The position numbers were made by a program, and so were the translations under genes. Of a DNA stretch of 5,881 nt, positions 5,305 to 5,881 are shown piece by piece (the first letter of the stretch is position 1; each line of letters starts with the position of its first letter). The DNA comes from Klebsiella pneumoniae. GTDB taxonomy: Bacteria > Pseudomonadota > Gammaproteobacteria > Ga0077536. The notes below the pieces were generated by a model. That model ran no database searches and was not told the DNA's origin. It saw nothing but the letters and a program-made list of their open reading frames with translations. The stretch is from the NCBI GenBank assembly GCA_945873015.1, contig CAMCBY010000279.1:1-5881 (forward strand), written 5' to 3'.

Positions 5305-5340
5305 GGCGCGGCACCGGGAATCTCAGCGCAGTGCCGCGCC
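5305..5340 (-). terminator. GC-rich hairpin after the monooxygenase gene, possible terminator
   Basis: GGCGCGGCAC (5305-5314) and GTGCCGCGCC (5331-5340) form a perfect 10-bp stem with a 16-base loop, beginning 8 bases after the monooxygenase stop on the minus strand. No T-run follows directly on that strand; the nearest T-rich stretch (GAATTTATT) is about 17 bases on. It could therefore be a weak or factor-assisted terminator, or an mRNA 3' end stabiliser. Confidence 0.45.
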
Positions 5341-5348
5341 CGTGTGCC

Positions 5349-5881
5349 TCAGGTCAGATCGACGCCTTCGTAACCCTTGGCGGCGCACTCGGCGATGGTG
5401 CGTGAGTATTTCGGGCCGCCACCGGCGTAGATGTTGTAACGCGTCTTGCCGTACTCATGTCCGGGCAGGTTGGCGTTATAGCCGGTGATCCAGCTCTTGG
5501 CCTTGCCCATCAACAGGCCCTTGTACATGTCTTTGACGTGCTGCACCCATTTCGCCTCGGCGTCTTCGCGGGCCTGGAAACGCGTGTAGCCGTGTTTCCA
5601 CAAATGCTCGAGGAAGGGCGTAATCCAATCGACCGCAAGTTCCGCGCCGCGCGGGAAGTTGGTCGACGCATGCTGCGGACCGGCCAGCATTACGAGGTTG
5701 GGCATGTCGGCAATCATGAGACCTAAGAAAGTCGACGGACCATCGGCCCATTTATCGCGCAGGCGCCGGCCACCGGCACCACGGATATCGATTTTGTCGA
5801 AGGCGCCGGTGAAGGCATCGAAGCCGGTGGAGTAGATGATGACGTCGAATTCAAAACTGCGGTCACTGGTGTCGAGACCGG
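5349..5881 (-). CDS. Baeyer-Villiger/flavin-containing monooxygenase, C-terminal part (5' end missing)
   Basis: The C-terminal 176 residues of a class B flavoprotein monooxygenase of the Baeyer-Villiger group (cyclohexanone/phenylacetone monooxygenase-like), which uses FAD, NADPH and oxygen to turn ketones into esters or lactones. The frame runs open to the window end, so the Rossmann motifs and the fingerprint lie outside; the ATG at 5717 is internal. Visible features: DVIIYSTGFDAFTG at 12-25 of the fragment, the usual D-x-I-x-x-ATG motif with Ser for Ala; KWADGPSTFLGL and ADMPNLVMLAGPQ (43-69), the family's W-x-x-G-P-x-T-x-x-G and P-N-L-x-x-x-x-G-P blocks; and near the end SWITGYNANLPGH with YNIYAGGGPKY, typical of the C-terminal cap. 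It is followed by a hairpin, then by the REPIN. The substrate cannot be told from this part. Family assignment is strong. Confidence 0.92.
   Translation of the reverse strand, partial: GLDTSDRSFEFDVIIYSTGFDAFTGAFDKIDIRGAGGRRLRDKWADGPSTFLGLMIADMPNLVMLAGPQHASTNFPRGAELAVDWITPFLEHLWKHGYTRFQAREDAEAKWVQHVKDMYKGLLMGKAKSWITGYNANLPGHEYGKTRYNIYAGGGPKYSRTIAECAAKGYEGVDLT

Noticed and set aside
1..5881. tRNA, rRNA or insertion sequence
   Set aside because: No tRNA-like cloverleaf, no rRNA segments and no transposase frame were seen on either strand by eye.

Overview
The window is GC-rich bacterial chromosome of proteobacterial character, most likely from a gammaproteobacterium. Three things suggest this: the codon choice, the gene set (a PF10118-type hydrolase, a Baeyer-Villiger-type flavoprotein, a gapdh-arsJ pair), and an inverted pair of short REP-like elements built like those of pseudomonads and xanthomonads. 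No rRNA, tRNA or other taxonomic marker is present, so the assignment is an inference.

Layout. (1) 1-805 (+): the 3' part of a predicted diiron, ferritin-like 'metal-dependent hydrolase' (PF10118 type), cut by the window start. (2) 810-1667 (-): a two-part protein with a degenerate low-molecular-weight phosphatase/ArsC-like domain followed by an ArsI/CadI-like VOC (glyoxalase-fold) domain. (3) 1668-2082: an intergenic region between divergent transcription units. It holds several short inverted repeats, a plausible promoter for the rightward operon, and on the minus strand two overlapping small ORFs. One of these encodes a 30-residue Cys-rich membrane-type peptide with a Shine-Dalgarno sequence. 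(4) 2083-4352 (+): gapdh and arsJ, overlapping by ATGA, a two-gene arsenate-resistance operon. (5) 4419-5045 (-): a conserved-type hypothetical protein with an N-terminal membrane anchor. (6) 5154-5238: a perfect 24-bp inverted repeat whose arms are themselves palindromic, read as a REPIN. (7) 5305-5340: a GC-rich hairpin behind (8) 5349-5881 (-): the C-terminal third of a Baeyer-Villiger/flavin-containing monooxygenase, cut by the window end.

How the genes work together. The core is the known gapdh-arsJ detoxification route. A dedicated glyceraldehyde-3-phosphate dehydrogenase uses arsenate in place of phosphate to make 1-arseno-3-phosphoglycerate, and the MFS permease ArsJ exports it. Facing away from this operon is the fusion protein, whose two domains both come from arsenic-related families. 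Its ArsC-like half has lost the catalytic Cys and Arg of the P-loop. Its VOC half keeps the metal triad (His148, His207, Glu259) but has Trp-Arg where ArsI has its vicinal cysteine pair. This fusion and the small Cys-rich ORF beside it are the least explained parts of the window. No ArsR-type regulator is seen, but a TTCAA-3-TTGAA palindrome lies between the candidate gapdh promoter and its ribosome-binding site. The flanking hydrolase and monooxygenase look like general catabolic genes with no evident link to arsenic.
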